Positions 42,507 through 50,218 of a stretch of 64,000 nucleotides of DNA are shown in pieces (the stretch's first letter is position 1; each line of letters begins with the position of its first letter). Made by a program: the position numbers and the translations under genes. This DNA is from RAM1 sp943372515 (GTDB taxonomy: Bacteria; Pseudomonadota; Gammaproteobacteria; Burkholderiales; Burkholderiaceae_C): positions 1-64,000 of the forward strand of contig CALRYY010000011.1 of the NCBI GenBank assembly GCA_943372515.1. Reading direction: 5' to 3'. Under the pieces are notes generated by a model. It had not been told where the DNA came from. It searched no databases and saw only the letters and a list, made by a program, of their open reading frames with translations.

Positions 42507-45500
42507 ATGACGCAGACTGAACCGAAAGAGGGTTTCAACCTCTCCAAATGGGCGCTGGACCACCCGGCGCTGACCCGCTACCTGATGGTGGTGCTGATGC
42601 TGCTGGGCTTTGCGGCCTATTTCCAGCTGGGCCAGGACGAGGACCCGCCGTTTACCTTCCGCGCAATGGTGGTGCGAACCTATTGGCCCGGCGCCACGGC
42701 GCAGCAGATGGCCGAACAGGTGACCGACAAGATCGAGCGCACCCTGCAGGAGGTGCCCTATGCCGACATCATCCGCAGCTATTCCAAGCCCGGTGAGTCG
42801 CAGATCATCTTCCAGATCAAGGACTCGTCCAAGGCCGGTGAGGTCCCCAACGTCTGGTACCAGGTGCGCAAGAAGGTGGGCGACATGCGCTTTACCTTGC
42901 CCGCGGGTATCCAGGGCCCGTTTTTCAACGACGAGTTCGGCGATGTGTACGGCGTGATCTATGCGCTGGAGCCTGATGCCGGCTTCAGCTATGCCGAAGT
43001 CAAGACACTGGCCGACGATGTGCGCCAGCAGTTGCTGCGGGTACGCGACGTGGCCAAGGTGGAGCTGTTTGGCACGCAGGATGAAAAGCTGTTCGTCGAA
43101 ATCTCGCAAAAGCGCCTGGCCCAGCTCGGCCTGGACATCAACCAGGTGCTGGCCCAGCTGGGCCAGCAAAACGCGGTGGAAAGCGCGGGCACCGTGCAGA
43201 CGCCGCTGGACGTGGTGCAGGTGCGAGTGGGCGGGCAGTTCAACGCGATAGAAGACCTGCGCTCGATGCCTGTGCGTGGCAGCTCGGGCAACCAGCTGCG
43301 CCTGGGTGACATTGCCGACATCAAGCGCGGCTATGTGGACCCGCCAACCATCAAGGTGCACCACCAGGGCAAGGAAGTCATTGCGCTGGGTGTGTCCATG
43401 GCCAAGGGCGGCGACATCATTGCCTTGGGAAAATCGCTGAACACCACGGTGGACCGCATCAAGGCCGAGCTGCCTGCCGGCATGCGGCTGGTGCAGCTGC
43501 AAGACCAGCCCAGGGCTGTTGCCACGTCGGTCAACGAATTCGTGAAGGTCCTGATCGAGGCCGTGGTGATCGTTCTGGCGGTGAGCTTCATCGCGCTGGG
43601 CTTTCACAAGCGGCCTGAAAAAGGGCTGCCGCTGTGGAAGCGCTACTACATCGACATCCGCCCCGGCCTGGTGGTGGGCATCACCATTCCGCTGGTGCTG
43701 GCGGTGACCTTCCTGGCCATGAACTACTGGGGCATCGGCCTGCACAAGATATCGCTGGGCTCGCTGATCATCGCCCTGGGCCTGCTGGTGGACGACGCCA
43801 TCATTGCCGTGGAGATGATGGTGCGCAAGATGGAAGAGGGCTACGACAAGGTGCGCGCTGCCACCTTTGCCTACGAAGTCACCGCCATGCCCATGCTGAC
43901 GGGCACGCTGATCACGGCGGCGGGCTTCCTGCCCATCGGGCTGGCGCAGTCCACCGTGGGTGAATACACCTTCGCCATTTTTGCGGTCACGGTGATTGCG
44001 CTGGTGCTCAGCTGGCTGGTGTCGGTGTATTTCGTGCCCTACCTGGGCACGCTGCTGCTCAAGGCCAAGCCGGTGTCTGCTGAACACCAGGAGCACTTTG
44101 ACACGCCGTTTTACCGGACCTTTCGCCGCGCGGTGAACTGGTGCGTGCAGCACCGCTGGATCACCATTGGCGCCACGCTGCTGACGTTTGCGCTCGGTAT
44201 CGTGGGCATGGGCAAAGTGCAGCAGCAGTTCTTCCCTGACTCCAGCCGCCCCGAGATCCTGGTGGCGCTGTGGTCGCCCGAAGGCACCGCCTTCGCTGCC
44301 TCTGAAGAAGTGGCCCGCCGGGTGGAGCAGCGCCTGATGCGTGAAGACGGTGTCGATACGGTAAGCACCTGGGTGGGCTCGGGTGTGCCGCGTTTTTATT
44401 TGCCGCTGGACCAGGTGTTCCCCCAGACCAACGTCTCGCAGCTGATCGTGATGCCCAAAGACCTGCGCACGCGCGAGACCTTGCGCGTGAAGCTGCCCGC
44501 TTTGCTGGCCCAGGAGTTTCCCGAGGTGCGCGGCCGCGTCACGTTGCTGCCCAACGGGCCGCCGGTGCCTTACCCGGTGATGTTCCGCGTGGTGGGGCCT
44601 GACCCTGCAGTGCTGCGCGAGCAGGCCGACCAGGTCAAGGCAGCCATGCGCCAGAGCCCGAACACGCGCGGCGTCAACGATAACTGGAATGAGTCGGTCA
44701 AGGTGCTGCGCCTGGAGGTGGACCAGGCCAAGGCCCGCGCCCTGGGCGTCACCAGCCAGTCGATCGCGCAGGCGTCGCGCACCATGCTGGCCGGCACGCC
44801 GGTGGGCCAGTTCCGCGAGGGCGACAAGCTCATCGACATCGTGCTGCGCCAGCCGCTGGATGAACGCAACGCACTGTCAGACCTGGGCAATGCCTATTTG
44901 CCCACGGCGTCTGGCCGCGCGATCCCGTTCACGCAGATTGCCAAGCCTGTCTTCAACTGGGAACCGGGCGTGATGTGGCGCGAAGGCCGCAGCTATGCGA
45001 TCACCGTGCAGTCGGACATCGTCGAGGGCCTGCAGGGCGCGACGGTTACCAACGAACTTCTGCCGCAGCTGCGCGCGCTGGAGGCCAAGTGGCCACAGGG
45101 CTACAAGATCCAGGTGGCTGGCGCGGTGGAGGAAAGCTCCAAAGGCTCCTCGTCCATTGTGGTGGGCGTGCCCATCATGCTGTTCCTCACGTTCACACTG
45201 CTGATGCTGCAACTGCACAGCTTCAGCCGTTCGATGCTGGTGTTTCTGACCGGGCCGCTGGGCATCGCGGGGGTGGCGGGCGCGCTGTTGGTGTTGAACC
45301 GGCCGTTTGGCTTCGTGGCGTTATTGGGCGTGATTGCGCTGATGGGCATGATCCAGCGCAATTCGGTGATCCTGATCGACCAGATCGAGCAGGACCGTGC
45401 GCGCGGTGTGCCCGCGTGGGACGCCATCGTCGAGTCAGCCGTGCGGCGCCTGCGCCCCATCGTGCTGACCGCCGCCGCCGCCGTGCTGGCCATGATCCCG

Positions 45501-45632
45501 CTGTCGCGCAGCGTGTTCTGGGGCCCCATGGCCGTGGCCATCATGGGCGGGCTGATCGTGGCCACCGTGCTGACCTTGCTGGCGCTGCCAGCCATGTACG
45601 CGGCCTGGTTCAGGGTCAGGCGGCCAGCTTGA
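42507..45632 (+). CDS. RND efflux pump inner-membrane transporter
   Basis: The 1041-residue protein has the twelve-segment, two-large-loop organisation of AcrB-type pumps. The proton-relay aspartates are seen in GLLVDDAIIAVEMMV, the hallmark of the family; the second half has GFVALLGVIALMGMIQRNSVILIDQIEQ. The N-terminus (FNLSKWALDHPALTRYLMVVL) is of the subgroup with a short cytoplasmic start, often annotated as AcrB/AcrD/AcrF-like without a defined drug. It starts at ATG 42507, seven bases after the adaptor stop. It would export hydrophobic or amphipathic compounds by proton antiport; the substrate is not evident. Confidence 0.94.
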   Translation: MTQTEPKEGFNLSKWALDHPALTRYLMVVLMLLGFAAYFQLGQDEDPPFTFRAMVVRTYWPGATAQQMAEQVTDKIERTLQEVPYADIIRSYSKPGESQIIFQIKDSSKAGEVPNVWYQVRKKVGDMRFTLPAGIQGPFFNDEFGDVYGVIYALEPDAGFSYAEVKTLADDVRQQLLRVRDVAKVELFGTQDEKLFVEISQKRLAQLGLDINQVLAQLGQQNAVESAGTVQTPLDVVQVRVGGQFNAIEDLRSMPVRGSSGNQLRLGDIADIKRGYVDPPTIKVHHQGKEVIALGVSMAKGGDIIALGKSLNTTVDRIKAELPAGMRLVQLQDQPRAVATSVNEFVKVLIEAVVIVLAVSFIALGFHKRPEKGLPLWKRYYIDIRPGLVVGITIPLVLAVTFLAMNYWGIGLHKISLGSLIIALGLLVDDAIIAVEMMVRKMEEGYDKVRAATFAYEVTAMPMLTGTLITAAGFLPIGLAQSTVGEYTFAIFAVTVIALVLSWLVSVYFVPYLGTLLLKAKPVSAEHQEHFDTPFYRTFRRAVNWCVQHRWITIGATLLTFALGIVGMGKVQQQFFPDSSRPEILVALWSPEGTAFAASEEVARRVEQRLMREDGVDTVSTWVGSGVPRFYLPLDQVFPQTNVSQLIVMPKDLRTRETLRVKLPALLAQEFPEVRGRVTLLPNGPPVPYPVMFRVVGPDPAVLREQADQVKAAMRQSPNTRGVNDNWNESVKVLRLEVDQAKARALGVTSQSIAQASRTMLAGTPVGQFREGDKLIDIVLRQPLDERNALSDLGNAYLPTASGRAIPFTQIAKPVFNWEPGVMWREGRSYAITVQSDIVEGLQGATVTNELLPQLRALEAKWPQGYKIQVAGAVEESSKGSSSIVVGVPIMLFLTFTLLMLQLHSFSRSMLVFLTGPLGIAGVAGALLVLNRPFGFVALLGVIALMGMIQRNSVILIDQIEQDRARGVPAWDAIVESAVRRLRPIVLTAAAAVLAMIPLSRSVFWGPMAVAIMGGLIVATVLTLLALPAMYAAWFRVRRPA

Positions 45633-45663
45633 CATCAATTTAGAACAATAGCATTATTTGCGG

Positions 45664-46500
45664 ATGAATCCCATCCGCCAAACAGACGCCCGCCACGGCC
45701 GGTTTTTCTACAACGTGAACGACACGTACGTGGGGCGGTCCATTCACCTTTACGGCGAATGGTCCGAGGCCGAGGTTCATCTTTTCGCGCAAATTGTGCG
45801 CCCGGGTGACGTGGTGCTGGAGGCGGGCTCGAATATCGGCTCGCATACGGTGGCCTTGTCACGGCTTGCCGGGAAATCGGGTCGGGTGCATGCGTTTGAG
45901 CCGCAAGACCATGCGCACCAGGTGTTGTGTGCCAACCTCATTGCCAATGGTTGCCTGAATACCTGGGTTTACCACAGCGCAGTGGGCGCCCAAAATGGTT
46001 TTGCGGACCTGCCGGAATTCGACATTGAAGCACCAAACAATTTTGGTTGCGTCAGCTTCCTGTACAAAGACCGTGTCACGCGTCAGGTCCCCTTGCGCAC
46101 CATAGACAGCCTGAATCTGGACAGGTTGGACTTCCTGAAAGCGGACATTGAAGGCTTTGAGTTCGAGATGCTGGCGGGCTGTGCGCAGACGCTGCAGCGG
46201 TGCCGCCCGGTCGTGTTCATTGAATCAGCGGGCCCAGGCGGAGACAGCCGAGTGCCTCTGTACAACCACTTCACCGCATTGGGCTACCAATGCTGGGACT
46301 ACATCACGCCGCTGTTCAACCCCCAGAATTTCAACGGTTGGCCCCATGACGAATTTCCCGGCATCTGGTCTTTTGACATGCTGTGTGTCCCGCCCGGCCG
46401 CGCGACGGTTACCGGGATGAATGACGCGGCGCATCTGCGTCCGGGCAGTCCCGAACAATGGCGCGCGGCCCGATTCGAGCACGCGCCCGCCTCGGTTTAG
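45664..46500 (+). CDS. FkbM family methyltransferase
   Basis: The ATG at 45664 (MNPIRQTDARHGRFFYNV) gives 278 residues; a TTG two codons earlier is less likely. The SAM-binding segment VVLEAGSNIGSHTVAL and the FkbM motif LDFLKADIEGFEFEMLAG are intact. FkbM enzymes O-methylate sugars or polyketides, often in surface glycan or natural product loci, but none is near. G+C falls here (47% in the line at 46021), unlike the neighbouring core genes, which suggests acquisition by transfer. Its stop lies 70 bases before tRNA-Leu(UAG). Confidence 0.88.
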   Translation: MNPIRQTDARHGRFFYNVNDTYVGRSIHLYGEWSEAEVHLFAQIVRPGDVVLEAGSNIGSHTVALSRLAGKSGRVHAFEPQDHAHQVLCANLIANGCLNTWVYHSAVGAQNGFADLPEFDIEAPNNFGCVSFLYKDRVTRQVPLRTIDSLNLDRLDFLKADIEGFEFEMLAGCAQTLQRCRPVVFIESAGPGGDSRVPLYNHFTALGYQCWDYITPLFNPQNFNGWPHDEFPGIWSFDMLCVPPGRATVTGMNDAAHLRPGSPEQWRAARFEHAPASV

Positions 46501-46570
46501 AATACGCGGTTGACCTATCGGAGGTGCTGGCCGGTTCGGCCCGCTGCCTTCGCAATCCATCACCTGAACC

Positions 46571-46657
46571 GCGCGGGTGGCGAAATTGGTAGACGCACCA
46601 GGTTTAGGTCCTGACGCCAGCAATGGTGTGGGGGTTCGAGTCCCCCCCCGCGCACCA
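46571..46657 (+). tRNA. tRNA-Leu(UAG)
   Basis: An 87-base class II tRNA. Acceptor stem GCGCGGG pairs with CCCGCGC (46647-46653). The anticodon loop TTTAGGT gives TAG, which reads CUN leucine codons. The variable arm is long, the discriminator is A and CCA is encoded. TAGAAT at 46498-46503, over the end of the preceding gene, may be part of its promoter. It precedes tig. Confidence 0.95.
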
Positions 46658-46690
46658 GAAGACACAGATTTACCTCAAGAGAGAACCATC

Positions 46691-48004
46691 ATGGCCGTGA
46701 ACGTAGAAACCCTCGAGAAGCTCGAACGCAAGATCACCCTCACGCTGCCTGTCAACGTGATCCAGTCAGAGGTTGACACGCGCCTGAAGCGCCTGGCACG
46801 CACCGTCAAGATGGACGGCTTTCGTCCCGGCAAGGTGCCCATGAACGTCGTGACCCAGCGTTACGGCTACTCGGTGCACTACGAAGTCATGAACGACAAG
46901 GTGGGCGAGGCCTTTGCCACCGCCGCCAACGAGGCCAAGCTGCGTGTGGCCGGCCAGCCCCGCATCACCGAAAAAGAAGAAGCCCCCGAAGGCGAGCTGG
47001 CGTTTGATGCCGTGTTCGAGGTGTACCCCGATGTCAAGATCGGTGACCTGGCCACCGCCGAAGTTGAAAAGATCACTGCTGAAGTGAGCGACGCCGCCAT
47101 CGACAAGACGCTGGAGATCCTGCGCAAGCAGCGCCGCACCTTTGCCCAGCGCGCACAGGACGCCGCCGCCCAGGACGGCGACCGCGTGACGGTGGACTTC
47201 GAAGGCAAGATCGACGGCGAACCCTTTGCCGGCGGCAAGGCCGAGGCTTACCAGTTCCTGGTGGGCGAGGGCCAGATGCTCAAGGAATTTGAAGACGCCG
47301 TGCGCGGCATGAAGTCTGGCGAAAGCAAGACCTTCCCGCTGGCTTTTCCCGCCGATTACCACGGCAAGGACGTGGCCGGCAAGACGGCAGATTTTCTGGT
47401 CACTGTGAATAAAATTGAAGCGGCCCACTTGCCCGAAGTGAACGAAGCCCTGGCCAAATCACTGGGCATTGCCGACGAAACCGTTGAAGGCCTGCGCGCC
47501 GACATCAAGAAAAACCTGGAGCGCGAAGTCAAATTCCGCCTTCTGGCGCGCAACAAGAACGCCGTCATGGACGCGCTGGTGGCCAAGGCCGAACTGGATC
47601 TGCCCAATGCCGCCGTGCAGGCCGAAGTAGACCGCATGATTGAAGGTGCCCGCGCCGACCTCAAGCAGCGCGGCATCAAGGACGCCGACAAGGCCCCGAT
47701 CCCCGACGACGTATTCCGCCCGCAGGCCGAGCGCCGCGTGCGCCTGGGCCTGGTGGTGGCCGAACTGGTGCGCACCAACGAACTGCACGCCAAACCCGAA
47801 CAGGTCAAGGCCCATGTGGAAGAGCTGTCCGCCAGCTACGAAAAGCCCGCCGACGTGGTGCGCTGGTATTTCAGCGACACGCGCCGCCTGGCCGAAGTCG
47901 AAGCCATCGTGATCGAAAACAACGTCACCGAATTCGTGTTGTCCAAGGCCAAAACCGTGGACAAGACCATCTCGTTTGACGAACTGATGGGCCAGCAGGG
48001 CTGA
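46691..48004 (+). CDS. tig: Trigger factor
   Basis: Trigger factor is the ribosome-bound chaperone that meets nascent chains at the exit tunnel. The ATG at 46691 (MAVNVETLEKLERKITL) gives 437 residues, the normal size; the frame extending back into tRNA-Leu is not a start. The ribosome-docking signature is GFRPGKVP (N-terminal domain), the FKBP-type isomerase domain starts around DGDRVTVDFEGKIDGEPFAGG, and the helical C-terminal arms complete it. It heads the conserved tig-clpP-clpX-lon order, but a probable terminator separates it from clpP. Confidence 0.97.
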   Translation: MAVNVETLEKLERKITLTLPVNVIQSEVDTRLKRLARTVKMDGFRPGKVPMNVVTQRYGYSVHYEVMNDKVGEAFATAANEAKLRVAGQPRITEKEEAPEGELAFDAVFEVYPDVKIGDLATAEVEKITAEVSDAAIDKTLEILRKQRRTFAQRAQDAAAQDGDRVTVDFEGKIDGEPFAGGKAEAYQFLVGEGQMLKEFEDAVRGMKSGESKTFPLAFPADYHGKDVAGKTADFLVTVNKIEAAHLPEVNEALAKSLGIADETVEGLRADIKKNLEREVKFRLLARNKNAVMDALVAKAELDLPNAAVQAEVDRMIEGARADLKQRGIKDADKAPIPDDVFRPQAERRVRLGLVVAELVRTNELHAKPEQVKAHVEELSASYEKPADVVRWYFSDTRRLAEVEAIVIENNVTEFVLSKAKTVDKTISFDELMGQQG

Positions 48005-48025
48005 CCTGCACTGACCCTTGGCCGG

Positions 48026-48075
48026 TGGGGCTTGTGCGGGCTTGCAGTCCGGCGCACAGGCCCCATCTGCTTTTT
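48026..48075 (+). terminator. Probable intrinsic terminator after tig
   Basis: TGGGGCTTGTGCG (48026-48038) pairs with CGCACAGGCCCCA (48053-48065) over 13 positions, one as G-U, and TTTTT follows at 48071-48075. The six bases between stem and T-run weaken it a little. Confidence 0.55.
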
Positions 48076-48105
48076 GGATACAGTTAAGGCATTACGGAGC
48101 AAACA

Positions 48106-48714
48106 ATGAGCGCACTTGAAACCCAGGCCCTCGGCATGATCCCGATGGTCATTGAACAGTCTGGCCGCGGCGAGCGGTCTTATGACATCTATTCGCGGCT
48201 GCTCAAGGAGCGCGTGATTTTCCTGGTGGGCGAGGTCAATGACCAGACCGCCAACCTGGTGGTGGCCCAGCTGCTGTTCCTGGAGAGCGAAAACCCCGAC
48301 AAGGACATTTCGTTCTACATCAACTCCCCTGGCGGCAGCGTCACGGCGGGCATGGCGATCTATGACACCATGAACTTCATCAAGCCCGACGTGTCCACGC
48401 TGTGCTGCGGCTTTGCGGCCAGCATGGGTGCCTTCTTGCTGGCGGCCGGCGCCAAGGGCAAGCGTTTTTCGCTGCCCAACTCCAAGATCATGATCCACCA
48501 GGTGCTGGGCGGCGCACGCGGCCAGGCCACCGACATCGAGATCCACGCCCGCGATATCCTGCGCACCAAGGACCAGATGAACCGCATCCTGGCCGAGCGC
48601 ACGGGCCAGCCTCTGGAAAAGATCAAGAACGATACCGAGCGTGATTACTTCCTGACGGCCGAAGAGTCCAAGGACTACGGCCTGATTGATCAGGTCATCG
48701 CCAAGCGGCCCTGA
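48106..48714 (+). CDS. clpP: ATP-dependent Clp protease proteolytic subunit
   Basis: The 202-residue serine protease forms the tetradecameric chamber used by ClpX and ClpA. The catalytic Ser is in CGFAASMGAFLL and the His in IMIHQVLGG. The N-terminal propeptide region (MSALETQALGMIPMVIEQSGRGE) is typical. The gene lies 108 bases upstream of clpX, with a clear terminator between, so clpX has its own promoter or depends on read-through. Confidence 0.97.
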   Translation: MSALETQALGMIPMVIEQSGRGERSYDIYSRLLKERVIFLVGEVNDQTANLVVAQLLFLESENPDKDISFYINSPGGSVTAGMAIYDTMNFIKPDVSTLCCGFAASMGAFLLAAGAKGKRFSLPNSKIMIHQVLGGARGQATDIEIHARDILRTKDQMNRILAERTGQPLEKIKNDTERDYFLTAEESKDYGLIDQVIAKRP

Positions 48715-48744
48715 CCTTGTAACAGCCCCGAGTTGCCGGACAGC

Positions 48745-48778
48745 AACGGCGCTTTCTGTAACAGAAGGCGCCGTTTTT
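48745..48778 (+). terminator. Intrinsic terminator between clpP and clpX
   Basis: AACGGCGC (48745-48752) pairs with GCGCCGTT (48768-48775), and CTGT/ACAG form an inner stem; T residues follow. Confidence 0.8.
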
Positions 48779-48822
48779 ATTTGGTTATCATCCTGAAACC
48801 CCCGTAACAAGGCACCGTACAC

Positions 48823-50088
48823 ATGGCCGAGAAAAAAGGCGCTTCCAGCGAAAAGACTCTTTACTGCTCCTTTTGCGGCAAGAGCCAGCACGAGGTGAAG
48901 AAGCTGATCGCCGGCCCTTCCGTGTTTATCTGTGACGAGTGCATTGACCTGTGCAACGAAATCATCCGCGACGAGCTGCCCGCGGGCGAGGAAACCCGTG
49001 AAGGGCGGGGCGACCTGCCCACGCCGGCCGAGATCAAGACCAACCTGGACAACTACGTCATCGGCCAGGAGATCGCCAAGCGCACGCTGGCAGTGGCGGT
49101 GTACAACCATTACAAGCGCCTTCGCCACAAGGAAAAGGCCAAAAAAGACGACGTCGAGCTGGCCAAGAGCAACATCCTGCTGATCGGCCCCACGGGCTCG
49201 GGCAAGACGCTTTTGGCGCAGACGCTGGCGCGCATGCTGGATGTGCCCTTTGTCATGGCCGACGCCACCACACTGACCGAAGCGGGTTACGTAGGCGAGG
49301 ACGTTGAAAACATCATCCAGAAGCTGCTGCAAAGCTGCAACTACGAGGTCGAGCGTGCCCAGCGCGGTATCGTCTACATCGACGAAATCGACAAGATCTC
49401 GCGCAAGTCCGACAACCCGTCCATCACGCGCGACGTGTCGGGCGAGGGCGTGCAGCAGGCGCTGCTCAAGTTGATTGAAGGCACCATGGCCAGCGTGCCG
49501 CCGCAGGGCGGGCGCAAGCACCCCAACCAGGACTTCCTGCAGATCGACACGACCAACATCCTGTTCATTTGTGGCGGCGCGTTTGCCGGCATGGAAAAGG
49601 TCATTGAAAACCGCACCGAAGCCTCAGGCATCGGCTTTGGCGCGGCGGTGCGCAGCAAGCAGCAGCGCAGCCTCACGGAAGTGTTCCGCGAAGTCGAGCC
49701 CGAAGACCTCATCAAATTCGGCCTGATCCCCGAGCTGGTCGGGCGCATGCCCGTGATCGCAACCCTGGCTGAGCTCAGCGAAGACGCGCTGGTACAGATC
49801 CTGACCGAACCCAAGAACGCGCTGGTCAAGCAGTACAGCAAGTTGCTGGCCATGGAAGGCGTGGACCTGGAGATTCGCCCCAACGCGCTCAAGGCCATCG
49901 CCCGCAAGGCGCTGGCGCGCAAGACCGGTGCACGCGGCCTGCGCTCCATCCTGGAGCAGTCGCTGATTGACACCATGTTCGAGCTGCCCAACGCGTCGAA
50001 CGTGGACAAGGTCGTGGTGGACGAATCCACCATCGACGAAAACAAGCCGCCGCTGCTGGTGTACCGCGAAGCCGCCAAGAAGGCGTGA
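48823..50088 (+). CDS. clpX: ATP-dependent Clp protease ATP-binding subunit ClpX
   Basis: ClpX unfolds tagged substrates for ClpP. The 421-residue chain starts with a zinc-binding domain (CSFCGKSQ and VFICDECIDLC, four Cys), then an AAA+ domain with Walker A GPTGSGKT, Walker B VYIDEIDKI and the pore and ClpP-binding loops (AGYVGEDV; the IGF loop in ASGIGFGA). The family length is about 420. An independent start seems needed because of the upstream terminator. Confidence 0.98.
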   Translation: MAEKKGASSEKTLYCSFCGKSQHEVKKLIAGPSVFICDECIDLCNEIIRDELPAGEETREGRGDLPTPAEIKTNLDNYVIGQEIAKRTLAVAVYNHYKRLRHKEKAKKDDVELAKSNILLIGPTGSGKTLLAQTLARMLDVPFVMADATTLTEAGYVGEDVENIIQKLLQSCNYEVERAQRGIVYIDEIDKISRKSDNPSITRDVSGEGVQQALLKLIEGTMASVPPQGGRKHPNQDFLQIDTTNILFICGGAFAGMEKVIENRTEASGIGFGAAVRSKQQRSLTEVFREVEPEDLIKFGLIPELVGRMPVIATLAELSEDALVQILTEPKNALVKQYSKLLAMEGVDLEIRPNALKAIARKALARKTGARGLRSILEQSLIDTMFELPNASNVDKVVVDESTIDENKPPLLVYREAAKKA

Positions 50089-50165
50089 CGCAACCCCCAG
50101 GCCTGCTGCAGCCAGTGTTTTTTTGCACGCAAACGACCCTTAACGCCGCATTGCGATGCGGACGG

Positions 50166-50193
50166 GTTGAAAATCTCCATTTGCCGCCGATAT
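50166..50193 (+). promoter_or_regulatory. Possible heat-shock (sigma-32) promoter of lon
   Basis: GTTGAAA (50166-50172) matches the CTTGAAA -35 in six of seven bases. GCCGATAT (50186-50193), after a 13-base spacer, matches five of the seven fixed positions of CCCCATNT. It ends 26 bases before the lon ATG, and lon is heat-induced in many proteobacteria. Confidence 0.4.
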
Positions 50194-50218
50194 TCAACAG
50201 GTAACAACAAGGATATTC

